From assembly GCA_964535825.1 (NCBI GenBank), contig CAZHUC010000001.1, positions 248,001 to 312,000 on the forward strand: a stretch of DNA of 64,000 nucleotides. Direction: 5' to 3'. Position numbers and translations under genes: made by a program. Of the stretch, positions 26,012 to 33,637 are shown one piece after another; the first letter of the stretch is position 1; every line of letters starts with the position of its first letter. Source of the stretch: CAZAQK01 sp964535825. GTDB lineage: Bacteria; Pseudomonadota; Alphaproteobacteria; Rickettsiales; SXRF01. A model generated the notes under the pieces. That model did not search any database. It saw nothing but the letters and a program-made list of their open reading frames with translations, and was not told the origin of the DNA.

Positions 26012-26691
26012 GCGTCCTCAAGGATCTTGTCGCGTCTGGACAGCACTGGCTCTTGCTCTTCTTCCTCATCTTTTGTGAGGGCGATGATCTCTTTCACCAG
26101 CGATTTCACTTCTTCAGCCGCCTGACTTGATGGGTCAACTTCCGTTGCACAGCGGCCTTCAAGCAGCGCCGATGCAAAGAGCACGCGGTTACCCAAAGAG
26201 GTCTTCGACAGATCGGTAAGCTCAGCTGTAATTGTTTGCGCCAGCTTGGAATTTGCCGACACGCGATTCAGCACCACGCGTACAGGGATCTTCTCTGCCT
26301 TGGCAAGTTGCAGGGTGGCTTTAGTTGCCCACAGATCGGTCGGGCTTGGCTGCACCGGAATAATGATAAGATCAGCGCTGCGGATGGCCGCGCGTGCCTC
26401 CGTTTCAGTATGGGGCGGGCTATCAATGATGATATAATCCTGCACTTTACGCAGGCGGGATATTTCACTACCCACGCGCCAGCCGGACAGGGAAGAGAAG
26501 GTAAGTCCCGTAAATCCCTCACCAAAACGCTCTTCACGCACACTGTGCCAGTGGCCAAGGCTGCCCTGCGGGTCGATGTCTATCACCGCCACGCGGTTGC
26601 CCTTCTGGCTGAGCGCCACGGCCAGATGTGCCGCTACGGTTGTTTTTCCTGCTCCACCTTTTTGCTGTGCTATGGTAATAACCTTTGCCAT
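26008..26691 (-). CDS. Orphan ParA-family ATPase
   Basis: A deviant Walker-type ATPase of about 227 residues. KGGAGKTTVAAHLA is the P-loop with the signature lysine, DIDPQGSLGHW follows, and IIDSPPHTE is Walker B. Such proteins place plasmids, chromosomes or large protein complexes by dynamic nucleoid or membrane binding. No parB or parS-like partner is adjacent, so cargo is unknown. The frame continues upstream to 26781, but the extra residues lack homology; ATG 26689-26691, preceded by a GGGGG stretch 5 bases away, is preferred (ATG 26703 is an alternative). Confidence 0.88.
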   Translation of the reverse strand: MAKVITIAQQKGGAGKTTVAAHLAVALSQKGNRVAVIDIDPQGSLGHWHSVREERFGEGFTGLTFSSLSGWRVGSEISRLRKVQDYIIIDSPPHTETEARAAIRSADLIIIPVQPSPTDLWATKATLQLAKAEKIPVRVVLNRVSANSKLAQTITAELTDLSKTSLGNRVLFASALLEGRCATEVDPSSQAAEEVKSLVKEIIALTKDEEEEQEPVLSRRDKILEDA

Positions 26692-26784
26692 AATCGCCCC
26701 CATGATATGTTTCGCCTGAGAGAATAAACAATTATCACCGTGGCGACAACCATATTTAGTAGAACGTAAAAAGAAAAACACCAG

Positions 26785-27723
26785 ATGCAGTTAGTTGATG
26801 CAAAGAAAATAGATAAAGCAGCCGCGTTGTTACAGCAGGGCAGGCTGGTCGCATTCCCGACGGAGACTGTGTATGGCCTTGGCGGCAACGCACTGATGGA
26901 TGATGCGGTGGCAGCAATTTACGATGCCAAAGGACGCCCCAGTTTTAACCCGCTGATCGTGCATGTTCCCAATATTTCTGATGCGCAGCGCTATGTGCAT
27001 TTCAATGATAAAGCACAACGGCTTGCAAAAGCATTCTGGCCCGGACCTCTTACGCTGGTGCTACCGCGCCAGCAGGATTGCATGTTGTCACTGTTGGTAA
27101 GTGCTGGTCTTGATAGTGTGGCCATGCGTGTGCCGGATCATGATGTGGCGCTGAAGTTATTGCATGCTTCCGGTGTGCCGCTGGCTGCACCGAGTGCCAA
27201 TCGTTCAGGTCGCATCAGCCCAACGGAGGCAGGGCATGTATGTGAAGAGTTGCAAGGCAGGGTGGATATGGTGGTGGATGGCGGGCCTTGTGTTGTCGGG
27301 GTGGAATCTACGGTGGTGGATGTAACAGAAGTGATGCCGGTGATATTGCGCCATGGTGCGATCACGAAAGAGATGCTGGAGTCAGTCATCGGGCAGATCG
27401 GCATGGCATCGGTGGGTGGTCTTATAAAATCTCCCGGTATGCTGGAGAAGCACTATGCACCCGATGCACCGCTGCGCCTGAATGCCGATATGGTTTCCGC
27501 CGATGAAGGGCTGCTTGCATTCGGCGCACCTCTTGCCGGTGCGGTACTGACTCATAATCTCAGCGATACATGTGACCTGAAGGAAGCAGCGGCGAATCTA
27601 TTCCGCATGCTGCGTATGCTTGATAGCTCGGGCGCAAAGAAAATAGCGGTGATGCCGATACCGGAAGAAGGGCTTGGTGTTGCGATCAACGACCGGTTGA
27701 AAAGGGCTGCTGCCGGGAATTAA
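26785..27723 (+). CDS. Threonylcarbamoyl-AMP synthase (TsaC/Sua5)
   Basis: Makes threonylcarbamoyl-AMP from threonine, bicarbonate and ATP for the t6A37 modification of ANN-decoding tRNAs. The N-terminal YrdC domain has AFPTETVYGLGG and KGRPSFNPLIVHV. The C-terminal part contains SPGMLEKHYAP and is the Sua5-specific domain, so this is the long (312-residue) type. ATG at 26785 lies 93 bp from the divergent ParA start. A palindromic element follows its stop. Confidence 0.95.
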   Translation: MQLVDAKKIDKAAALLQQGRLVAFPTETVYGLGGNALMDDAVAAIYDAKGRPSFNPLIVHVPNISDAQRYVHFNDKAQRLAKAFWPGPLTLVLPRQQDCMLSLLVSAGLDSVAMRVPDHDVALKLLHASGVPLAAPSANRSGRISPTEAGHVCEELQGRVDMVVDGGPCVVGVESTVVDVTEVMPVILRHGAITKEMLESVIGQIGMASVGGLIKSPGMLEKHYAPDAPLRLNADMVSADEGLLAFGAPLAGAVLTHNLSDTCDLKEAAANLFRMLRMLDSSGAKKIAVMPIPEEGLGVAINDRLKRAAAGN

Positions 27724-27744
27724 GAAAAACAGCAAGATAAGTTT

Positions 27745-27822
27745 GTCATCCCTGCGAAGGCAGGGATCTCAGTTAACATCTTGCGAGGATTGAAATGAGA
27801 TTCCCGCCTGCGCGGGAATGAC
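27745..27822. repeat. GTCAT-ended palindromic element, copy 2
   Basis: A 78-bp element bounded by GTCAT and ATGAC. Each end folds on itself: CCTGC-gaag-GCAGG at the left and CCCGC-ctgc-GCGGG at the right. The halves share TCTCA/TGAGA near the centre. It belongs to a widely dispersed class with GTCATCCCTGCGAAGGCAGG-like ends. It lies in a 342-bp intergenic stretch with one small possible gene. Confidence 0.8.
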
Positions 27823-27831
27823 ATTCACAAA

Positions 27832-27966
27832 TTACGCCATATACAGGTATGGATTATCAGTCGCATTGGCACTCAAGGCCTTTTGGTTGATGCCAAGTTG
27901 GCTGGACGGATATGATACGGCGGTGAATACCACTGCCAGAAATAAGAATTTTGCGATGTTCTGCAT
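27832..27966 (-). CDS. Possible 44-residue secreted peptide
   Basis: A short frame starting at ATG 27964-27966 with a purine-rich AGGGA about 8 bases upstream. It begins with MQNIAKFLFLAVVFTAVS, which looks like a signal peptide or single membrane helix, and ends with a polar stretch (NPYLYMA). It fills the gap between palindromic copy 2 and the TetR gene. No homologue is known to me; it may be a real small exported peptide or chance. Coding support is limited to start context and composition. Confidence 0.4.
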   Translation of the reverse strand: MQNIAKFLFLAVVFTAVSYPSSQLGINQKALSANATDNPYLYMA

Positions 27967-28065
27967 AGATTGTCCCTGAATCTTCCATTGATAGTCTCAG
28001 AGTACCAATCCAGGATTAATTAATACTTACGAATAGATCAGATTTTATCTATTTTTGCAGAATTT

Positions 28066-28680
28066 CTAGCCTGCTTCAGCCTTAAGCCCGGCTTTCCCTA
28101 AACTGATACGTTTATTGGGGAGTGATTCCAGCCACGCGGTCAGGCGTGTCAGTTCATCGGTCATGATCTGTGGTCGGTTGAAGGCCTTGGCCATGATGAT
28201 ACAGCCTTCAATGCCTGAAAGCAGGGTGATGGCATAAGACTTGGCCATATCGCTATTATGTCCCAGGGCTTCGAATTGAGACGTTGCCCATTTCAGGAAA
28301 TCATCAAACACTTCAGCAGCGGCCTTGGCGACACTATCTTTTTCCGTGTCTGCGTCCTCAATGATACGGCCGATGGGGCAGCCATGTTTGGTATACTCAT
28401 CGCGAACGCGATCATAGAATCCCAGCATCTCGGTCAGGCGCTGGCGTGGGGTGGCAAAGGTTTCGCTCAACGTATCGAAGGCGGCTTGAAACTGCTTGCG
28501 GCGTTTCTCGACCGCGGCAATGGCAAGCTCATCCTTGGTCTTGAAATAGTAATATACGTTGCCAATAGGGATGTCGGCGTGCTTGGCAATATCGGCAAGG
28601 GAGGTAGTGCCAAGGCCGAAACGGTGGAAGAGCTCCGCCGCGGAATCAATCAGCCTATCGCGTTTATTCTGATTGCTCAT
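28066..28680 (-). CDS. TetR/AcrR-family regulator
   Basis: A 204-residue repressor-type protein. The N-terminal helix-turn-helix has LIDSAAELFHRFGLGTTSLADIAKHADIPIGNVYYYFKTKDELA, a classic TetR pattern. The C-terminal ligand domain is helical and its ligand is unknown. A 12-bp perfect palindrome lies 15 bp upstream of its start and may be its own operator. No obvious target gene is next to it; the upstream neighbour is the tRNA-Gln gene on the other strand. Confidence 0.93.
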   Translation of the reverse strand: MSNQNKRDRLIDSAAELFHRFGLGTTSLADIAKHADIPIGNVYYYFKTKDELAIAAVEKRRKQFQAAFDTLSETFATPRQRLTEMLGFYDRVRDEYTKHGCPIGRIIEDADTEKDSVAKAAAEVFDDFLKWATSQFEALGHNSDMAKSYAITLLSGIEGCIIMAKAFNRPQIMTDELTRLTAWLESLPNKRISLGKAGLKAEAG

Positions 28681-28695
28681 AACCTTATACCTTGG

Positions 28696-28707
28696 TTAGT
28701 TAACTAA
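28696..28707. promoter_or_regulatory. Candidate TetR operator palindrome
   Basis: Perfect 12-bp palindrome TTAGTTAACTAA, 15 bp before the TetR start, in an AT-rich promoter-like region. Position and symmetry fit autoregulation; binding is inferred. Confidence 0.5.
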
Positions 28708-28812
28708 TATAACTGACATATTAACTTTTTATTCTTTCAATGCAAGCTGAGTGTTTTTATCAACTTTTACTTGCACTTGAAGGCAAAGGTTTGTAATGGT
28801 TCTGGCCGGTTT

Positions 28813-28886
28813 TGGGGGATCGTCTAACGGTAGGACTGCAGACTCTGACTCTGCCTATCTAGGTTCGAATCCTAGTCCCCCAGCCA
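28813..28886 (+). tRNA. tRNA-Gln (CUG anticodon)
   Basis: The acceptor stem TGGGGGA pairs with TCCCCCA (28876-28882), followed by discriminator G and an encoded CCA. The anticodon stem GCAGA/TCTGC encloses the loop CTCTGAC, giving anticodon CTG (28845-28847), which reads CAG. The T arm has GGTTCGAATCC. A weak TTGCAC...TGTAAT promoter (28771-28797, spacer 15) lies upstream. The response regulator begins 20 bp after the CCA with no terminator between. Confidence 0.96.
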
Positions 28887-28906
28887 ACGGCTCTAAACCG
28901 CGAGAT

Positions 28907-29332
28907 ATGGGCAAGAAAACGATGAAATGGAATGCTGAACAGTTCGCCCAAGCCCAAGCGCAACGTACTGGCCGTAGAACAAAACTGATCCTAGTCATTG
29001 ATGATGATGAAAATATTCGCACATTAGTTAAAGAGGTGCTTGCGCCTGATTACCGTGTCATCACTGCCTCTGCCGCGGCTGAAGGGATAAAAAAGCTCAA
29101 TCACGATGCGCCCGATCTGGTATTTCTGGATATCATGATGCCTGAGATAGATGGCATGACAGCACTGGAATTCATTATGAAAAATGCGCCGGAATGCAAC
29201 GTGGTCATGTTGAGCGCGCGCAGCACGGAAGAAAATATCAATAAGGTCATGGAGATCGGCGCAAAGGGATTCCTTACCAAGCCATTCGTAGCAGCATCGC
29301 TGATGGATACCATAGAGCGTTTCGTATCTTAG
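28907..29332 (+). CDS. Single-domain response regulator
   Basis: A 141-residue protein consisting of a short N-terminal extension and one receiver domain: acidic pair in VIDDDENIR, phospho-acceptor Asp in FLDIMMPEIDG, conserved Ser in MLSAR, and Lys in LTKPF. There is no output domain, so it works by protein contact, as CheY or DivK-type proteins do. The frame runs upstream through the tRNA, so the start is taken as ATG 28907 (ATG 28922 is possible). It could pair with either sensor in the window, but neither is adjacent. Confidence 0.93.
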   Translation: MGKKTMKWNAEQFAQAQAQRTGRRTKLILVIDDDENIRTLVKEVLAPDYRVITASAAAEGIKKLNHDAPDLVFLDIMMPEIDGMTALEFIMKNAPECNVVMLSARSTEENINKVMEIGAKGFLTKPFVAASLMDTIERFVS

Positions 29333-29412
29333 ATATCTTTGATGTTTTATGTACTTGATAAAGTCATTACTTGACGTAATAGTTCCCAAGATCAGAATTT
29401 TGATGAGGACAC

Positions 29413-29652
29413 ATGACCGACACCGCAGTAAACAAAGCACTTGAAGATATGTATACCGCCCTGCAAAATGATAATCTGGGCCTGGATGAGAGCATCCTTG
29501 CTTTAAAAATAGCCCTGTTCGCTCAGGGTAAGAAATCATTTGAGGCTGACCCCAGCAAGATCCCTTATCCAAACCGTCAGGGGCGTAAGATGATGCAGTC
29601 CTATTTTAAAAAGCGCGGTCTTGCAGTAACCTTCCCTGAAATGCAGGATTAA
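29413..29652 (+). CDS. Small unknown protein (79 aa)
   Basis: A short soluble protein with good gene signals: a GAGGA ribosome site 6 bases before ATG 29413 and neat spacing between the response regulator and lysE. The N-terminal half is acidic and helical (ALEDMYTALQNDNLGLDES), and the C-terminal half is basic with PYPNRQGRKMMQSYFKKRGL. No family recognised. Could be a small adaptor or regulator, but no evidence beyond context. Confidence 0.7.
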   Translation: MTDTAVNKALEDMYTALQNDNLGLDESILALKIALFAQGKKSFEADPSKIPYPNRQGRKMMQSYFKKRGLAVTFPEMQD

Positions 29653-29694
29653 AAACCACTGCGATAGCTGGTGCTGTAGTCAGGATACGCGCGT

Positions 29695-30294
29695 ATGGAA
29701 TTATTACCGTTTGTTTTAGCGTGTATCGTGATTGAGCTGACGCCAGGGCCAAATATGGCCTATCTCGTTATTCTTACCATGAGTGTTGGCAGGCGTGCTG
29801 GCTTTGCCACGGTCGCAGGCATTGCCCTTGGTCTTTGCTGTGTGGCTGTGGCAGCGGCTGTTGGCATGGCCGAGGTGGTGGCCGCTTATCCGGCCGTGTA
29901 TGAAGTGATACGCTGGGCAGGGGTGCTGTATCTGCTATGGCTGGCCGCGGATTGCTGGCGCAACGATGCACAGGCAGGCTCAAGGGAAGATGAGGCGGGT
30001 CTTACCTATTTCCGGCATGGTTTTATAGTGAATGTATTGAATCCCAAGGCCGCTGCTTTTTACCTTGCGGTACTTCCAGCCTACCTTCCTCCCGCTTATT
30101 CAATATGGCAGGCTCTGGTTCTGGTGGGCGTTTCCCTTACCATAGCGACCGTGATACATCTGTTGCTGGTGGTATTTGCGGCAACGCTCAGGCCATGGGT
30201 CGATCAGCCAGAACGCCAAAAGACATTGCGGAGGGTTTTTGCCGTATTACTTGCTTTGGTGGCCCTCTGGTTTGCTGTTTCCAGTCGCGCATGA
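29695..30294 (+). CDS. LysE-family exporter
   Basis: A 199-residue membrane protein of the LysE/RhtB family that exports amino acids or related small molecules. Family sequence at the N-terminus is ELTPGPNMAYLVILT, followed by GFATVAGIALGL; NVLNPKAAAFYLAVLP is the central signature. Five to six helices. ATG 29695. Substrate cannot be told from sequence. Located 48 bp before rimO, possibly co-transcribed. Confidence 0.92.
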   Translation: MELLPFVLACIVIELTPGPNMAYLVILTMSVGRRAGFATVAGIALGLCCVAVAAAVGMAEVVAAYPAVYEVIRWAGVLYLLWLAADCWRNDAQAGSREDEAGLTYFRHGFIVNVLNPKAAAFYLAVLPAYLPPAYSIWQALVLVGVSLTIATVIHLLLVVFAATLRPWVDQPERQKTLRRVFAVLLALVALWFAVSSRA

Positions 30295-30342
30295 GCCACT
30301 ATTTCCTTGTTTTGCTTGTGAATTACGATAGAACATCACCCC

Positions 30343-31683
30343 ATGGCAAAACGTACACAACAGACAGAATCTGCACCCAAGGTCGGCTTTGTAAGCCTTG
30401 GCTGTGCGAAGGCATTGGTAGATTCCGAACGTATCCTTACTCAGCTTCGTGCCGAGGGGTATGAATTCGCGCCGCAATATGAAGGTGCGGATGTTGTTAT
30501 CGTGAACACCTGCGGTTTTCTTGACAGTGCACGCGAAGAATCGCTCGGCGCGATCGGTGAGGCTTTGAAAGAAAATGGCAAGGTGATCGTCACCGGCTGC
30601 ATGGGCGCAACGCCGGAACTTATCCGCGATAAATATCCGGATGTATTATCTATCACTGGCCCTGCCCAATATGAATCAGTGGTGGACGCTGTTCATAAAG
30701 CTGTGCCGCCGCAGCATGATCCATATCTTGATCTGCTGCCGCCAGCGGGTATCAAGCTGACACCGCGTCATTATGCATACCTCAAAATTTCTGAAGGCTG
30801 CAATAATCGCTGTTCATTCTGCATCATTCCTAAGTTGCGTGGTGATCTGGTGAGTCGCGAGGTGGCCGATGTGCTTACCGAGGCAGAGCGTCTGGTGGCA
30901 TCGGGTGTAAAAGAACTCCTCGTAGTATCGCAGGATACCAGTGCGTATGGCATTGATATCAAATACGCCCAGAGCAACTGGCGTGGTAAGGATATACGCG
31001 CAAAATTCTATGATATGTGTGAGGCAATGGGTGATCTGGGTGCGTGGGTGCGCCTGCATTATGTATACCCATATCCGCATGTGGATGATGTTATTCCGCT
31101 CATGGCAGCAGGAAAGATCCTGCCGTATCTGGATATACCGTTCCAGCATGCAAGCCCGAAGGTGCTTAAATCCATGCGCCGTCCGGCCAATCAGGAGAAG
31201 GTACTCGACCGCATCGCGGCGTGGCGGGTGGGCTGTCCGGATATTACGCTTCGTTCCACCTTTATCGTGGGTTTCCCCGGCGAGACAGATGAAGATTTTG
31301 AATATATGCTTTCATGGCTGAAAGAAGCGCAGCTCGACCGTGTGGGCTGCTTCCGTTACGAAAATGTCTCTGACGCTGATTCAAATAACATTGATGGGCA
31401 TGTTTCAGAAGCAGTGAAAGAAGAACGCTGGAATCGCTTCATGGAAGTGCAGCAGGAAATTAGCAGCGCGCGTCTCAAGAAAAAGATTGGCAGCACCATT
31501 GATGTGCTTATCGATGAGGTGGAGCAGGGGCGTATCATTGGCCGCTCTAAGGCGGATGCGCCGGAAATTGATGGACTGGTTTATGCACAAACAAATAAAC
31601 GCCACCTGCCCGGCCATATGGTAAAGGTACGCGTGGATGCCACAGATGCCTATGACCTGCATGGTGAAGTGACAAGCGCGTAG
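30343..31683 (+). CDS. rimO: Ribosomal protein S12 methylthiotransferase RimO
   Basis: Radical SAM enzyme that adds a methylthio group to the conserved Asp of ribosomal protein S12. The UPF0004 domain starts with VGFVSLGCAKALVDSER and contains NTCGFLDSAREES; the radical SAM cluster is GCNNRCSFCIIPKLRG. A TRAM domain ends the protein. Pattern SEGCNNRCSFC and FRYENVSDADSN are RimO-like rather than MiaB-like. Length 446 residues. ATG 30343. Confidence 0.96.
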   Translation: MAKRTQQTESAPKVGFVSLGCAKALVDSERILTQLRAEGYEFAPQYEGADVVIVNTCGFLDSAREESLGAIGEALKENGKVIVTGCMGATPELIRDKYPDVLSITGPAQYESVVDAVHKAVPPQHDPYLDLLPPAGIKLTPRHYAYLKISEGCNNRCSFCIIPKLRGDLVSREVADVLTEAERLVASGVKELLVVSQDTSAYGIDIKYAQSNWRGKDIRAKFYDMCEAMGDLGAWVRLHYVYPYPHVDDVIPLMAAGKILPYLDIPFQHASPKVLKSMRRPANQEKVLDRIAAWRVGCPDITLRSTFIVGFPGETDEDFEYMLSWLKEAQLDRVGCFRYENVSDADSNNIDGHVSEAVKEERWNRFMEVQQEISSARLKKKIGSTIDVLIDEVEQGRIIGRSKADAPEIDGLVYAQTNKRHLPGHMVKVRVDATDAYDLHGEVTSA

Positions 31684-31715
31684 ACAAGTGTTTGATACTG
31701 TCGTATCAAAATATC

Positions 31716-33413
31716 ATGCTGTCTGTTAGTTCTTTTACATTTAAACGGGAACATTTCTTTTTAGGCGCAATTCTAGTGGTTGCAGCCTATCTTGGTTACG
31801 ACAAGCGTTTCATTCAGGATGATGCCTATATCTCCTTTATCTATGCCAGGAATTTTGCGGAAGGGCATGGGCTGGTATGGACTCCCGGTTCAAATGAATA
31901 TGGCTACACCAGCGTTCTCTTCACTTTGCTGGTAGGGATACTCATGAAGTTCGGGCTTGCGCCCGAGATGGCAGCCGCCCTTATCAGTTTTCCTGCTATG
32001 CTGATTACGATACCGCTTGTTTTTGGCATGTGCCGGCGTCTGACCCATATTCAGATCGTGCCTTGGGCTATCAGTGCCCTGCTTGCCACCAATCATACAT
32101 TCCTTGCCTATGGCACGGGAGGGCTAGAGACATCCTTACGGCTTTGTCTGGTATTTGGTGCATATTACCATGTATTGAACTGGAAGGCTGAGCGTCAGAC
32201 CAAACAGCTCATTTGGGTTGCACTTCTGTCTGCTGTGGCACTGTTTACCCGGTTAGATAGCGCATTGATGCTGTTTCCTGCCTATGCGCTGTTGCTATGG
32301 GAGTTAATAAAGCATGGCAAGGATACCAGAGATTTCCGCACGCCGGCTATTACCTTCTTATGGCTGACCGCTATACCTACGGTTGCTGTATGCGCACTGC
32401 TTGCATTCGGACACTTTACTTATGGATTCGCCTTCCCAACCACATACTATGCCAAGCTGGATGGATGGTATGTGCTTGATGGCCTTGGTTATATCTATGC
32501 GTTCATCAAGGCGCAGTATTATGTACCTGCGATATTACTCTTTGCATGGTTCGTGCTGGTGAAGGAAGAACATCTGGAAGCCGCTGTGTGGCGCGGCAGG
32601 ATACTGGTTGGCAGTTATTTATTCATCTGGCTGTTATACATCTTGCATACTGGCGGTGACTTCATGGAGTTCCGGTTCATCCTGCCGATATTGCCGTTCT
32701 TCTATCTATTCATCTTCGACCTGATGCATCATGTGGATCGCACCAAGGCTCACATCATCTTTAAAGCCGCTATCATCCTTGCCTTCATCGGCAATTTTAT
32801 GCAGCCATACTATTTTTATAAGAGCAGTATGGATAAGAATTTTATTGAATCCACTACACAGCTCAACAGCTGGATCGTGGATGGAAAATATAACTGGACC
32901 TTTCTTGGCAAGAAGCTGAATGAGTTCTTCTACACAGGCAGTGAGAACGATGTTAAGATCGCGGTGACCGGTTCTGGTGCTATCCCATACTACGCACAAC
33001 TGCCCACGATCGATCGCCACGGGCTGAATACCCGTGACGTATTCATACCTCAAAATAATATCGAGCATATTGATCGTCCGGGGCATCGCGTGAAGGCAAA
33101 GATCGCGTATCTAACCAATCTTAAAGTGAACTTGATCCTCGATCACCCGGTTTTTGTAAGAAAGGTCGGGGGAATATTCATTTGCCAGCCAGCCCCGATG
33201 AAGATCTCGCATGAACACCTGATAAATATCACGCCTGTTTTCATACATCTTGATAGGGATATGTATGTGATGGCGCACTATCTGGTCCGGCATCCTGCCA
33301 TTGAGAAGATGCTAAAAGATGGGGCTATCGTGCCTCATAAGATGGTTCGCGCCAAAACGCGCTGTGGGGATAAATTCATTATTCCTGGTTTCCAGACCCC
33401 TAAATCGTCTTGA
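31716..33413 (+). CDS. GT-C-type membrane glycosyltransferase, AftB-like, paralog 1
   Basis: A multi-pass protein of 565 residues (from ATG 31716; a TTG at 31692 is possible). The N-terminus has IQDDAYISFIYARNFAEGHGLVW, whose DDAY acidic pair after the first helix is the GT-C catalytic signature. About ten helices follow, then a C-terminal extracytoplasmic domain with GAIPYYAQLPTIDRHGLN. The layout resembles lipid-linked sugar transferases such as AftB. It is a paralog of the gene at 55124-56677, sharing the same N-terminal and C-terminal motifs. It probably adds sugars to an envelope glycan at the periplasmic face; the acceptor is unknown. Confidence 0.83.
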   Translation: MLSVSSFTFKREHFFLGAILVVAAYLGYDKRFIQDDAYISFIYARNFAEGHGLVWTPGSNEYGYTSVLFTLLVGILMKFGLAPEMAAALISFPAMLITIPLVFGMCRRLTHIQIVPWAISALLATNHTFLAYGTGGLETSLRLCLVFGAYYHVLNWKAERQTKQLIWVALLSAVALFTRLDSALMLFPAYALLLWELIKHGKDTRDFRTPAITFLWLTAIPTVAVCALLAFGHFTYGFAFPTTYYAKLDGWYVLDGLGYIYAFIKAQYYVPAILLFAWFVLVKEEHLEAAVWRGRILVGSYLFIWLLYILHTGGDFMEFRFILPILPFFYLFIFDLMHHVDRTKAHIIFKAAIILAFIGNFMQPYYFYKSSMDKNFIESTTQLNSWIVDGKYNWTFLGKKLNEFFYTGSENDVKIAVTGSGAIPYYAQLPTIDRHGLNTRDVFIPQNNIEHIDRPGHRVKAKIAYLTNLKVNLILDHPVFVRKVGGIFICQPAPMKISHEHLINITPVFIHLDRDMYVMAHYLVRHPAIEKMLKDGAIVPHKMVRAKTRCGDKFIIPGFQTPKSS

Positions 33414-33457
33414 CCCGCACGGACTGGTTACTATATACCCCTCATACCCTTCGGAAT

Positions 33458-33532
33458 GGCTGGGTAGCAAAGTGGTAATGCTTCGGTTTGCAAAACCGAC
33501 ATGCGGGGGTTCGATTCCCCCCCCGGCCTCCA
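33458..33532 (+). tRNA. tRNA-Cys (GCA anticodon)
   Basis: The acceptor stem GGCTGGG pairs with CCCGGCC (one G-T pair), followed by discriminator T and an encoded CCA. The anticodon stem TCGGT/ACCGA encloses TTGCAAA, giving anticodon GCA at 33490-33492. The T arm has five G-C pairs around TTCGATT. It begins 45 bp after the GT-C gene. Confidence 0.97.
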
Positions 33533-33637
33533 ATTCCCCCCTCTGGTACATGGTAATTTGCACTGGTCTTTTACATAAGCCCGGCTATATTCCTGATGAA
33601 CTAAAAACCGCACAAAAATATAAAAAATAATAATTCG

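Noticed and set aside
28796..28906. 5' extension of the response regulator through the tRNA gene
   Set aside because: The region folds as a perfect tRNA-Gln, so the extension is non-coding; ATG 28907 is used.
33319..33630. Short frames crossing tRNA-Cys
   Set aside because: The sequence is a canonical tRNA; translation across it has no support.
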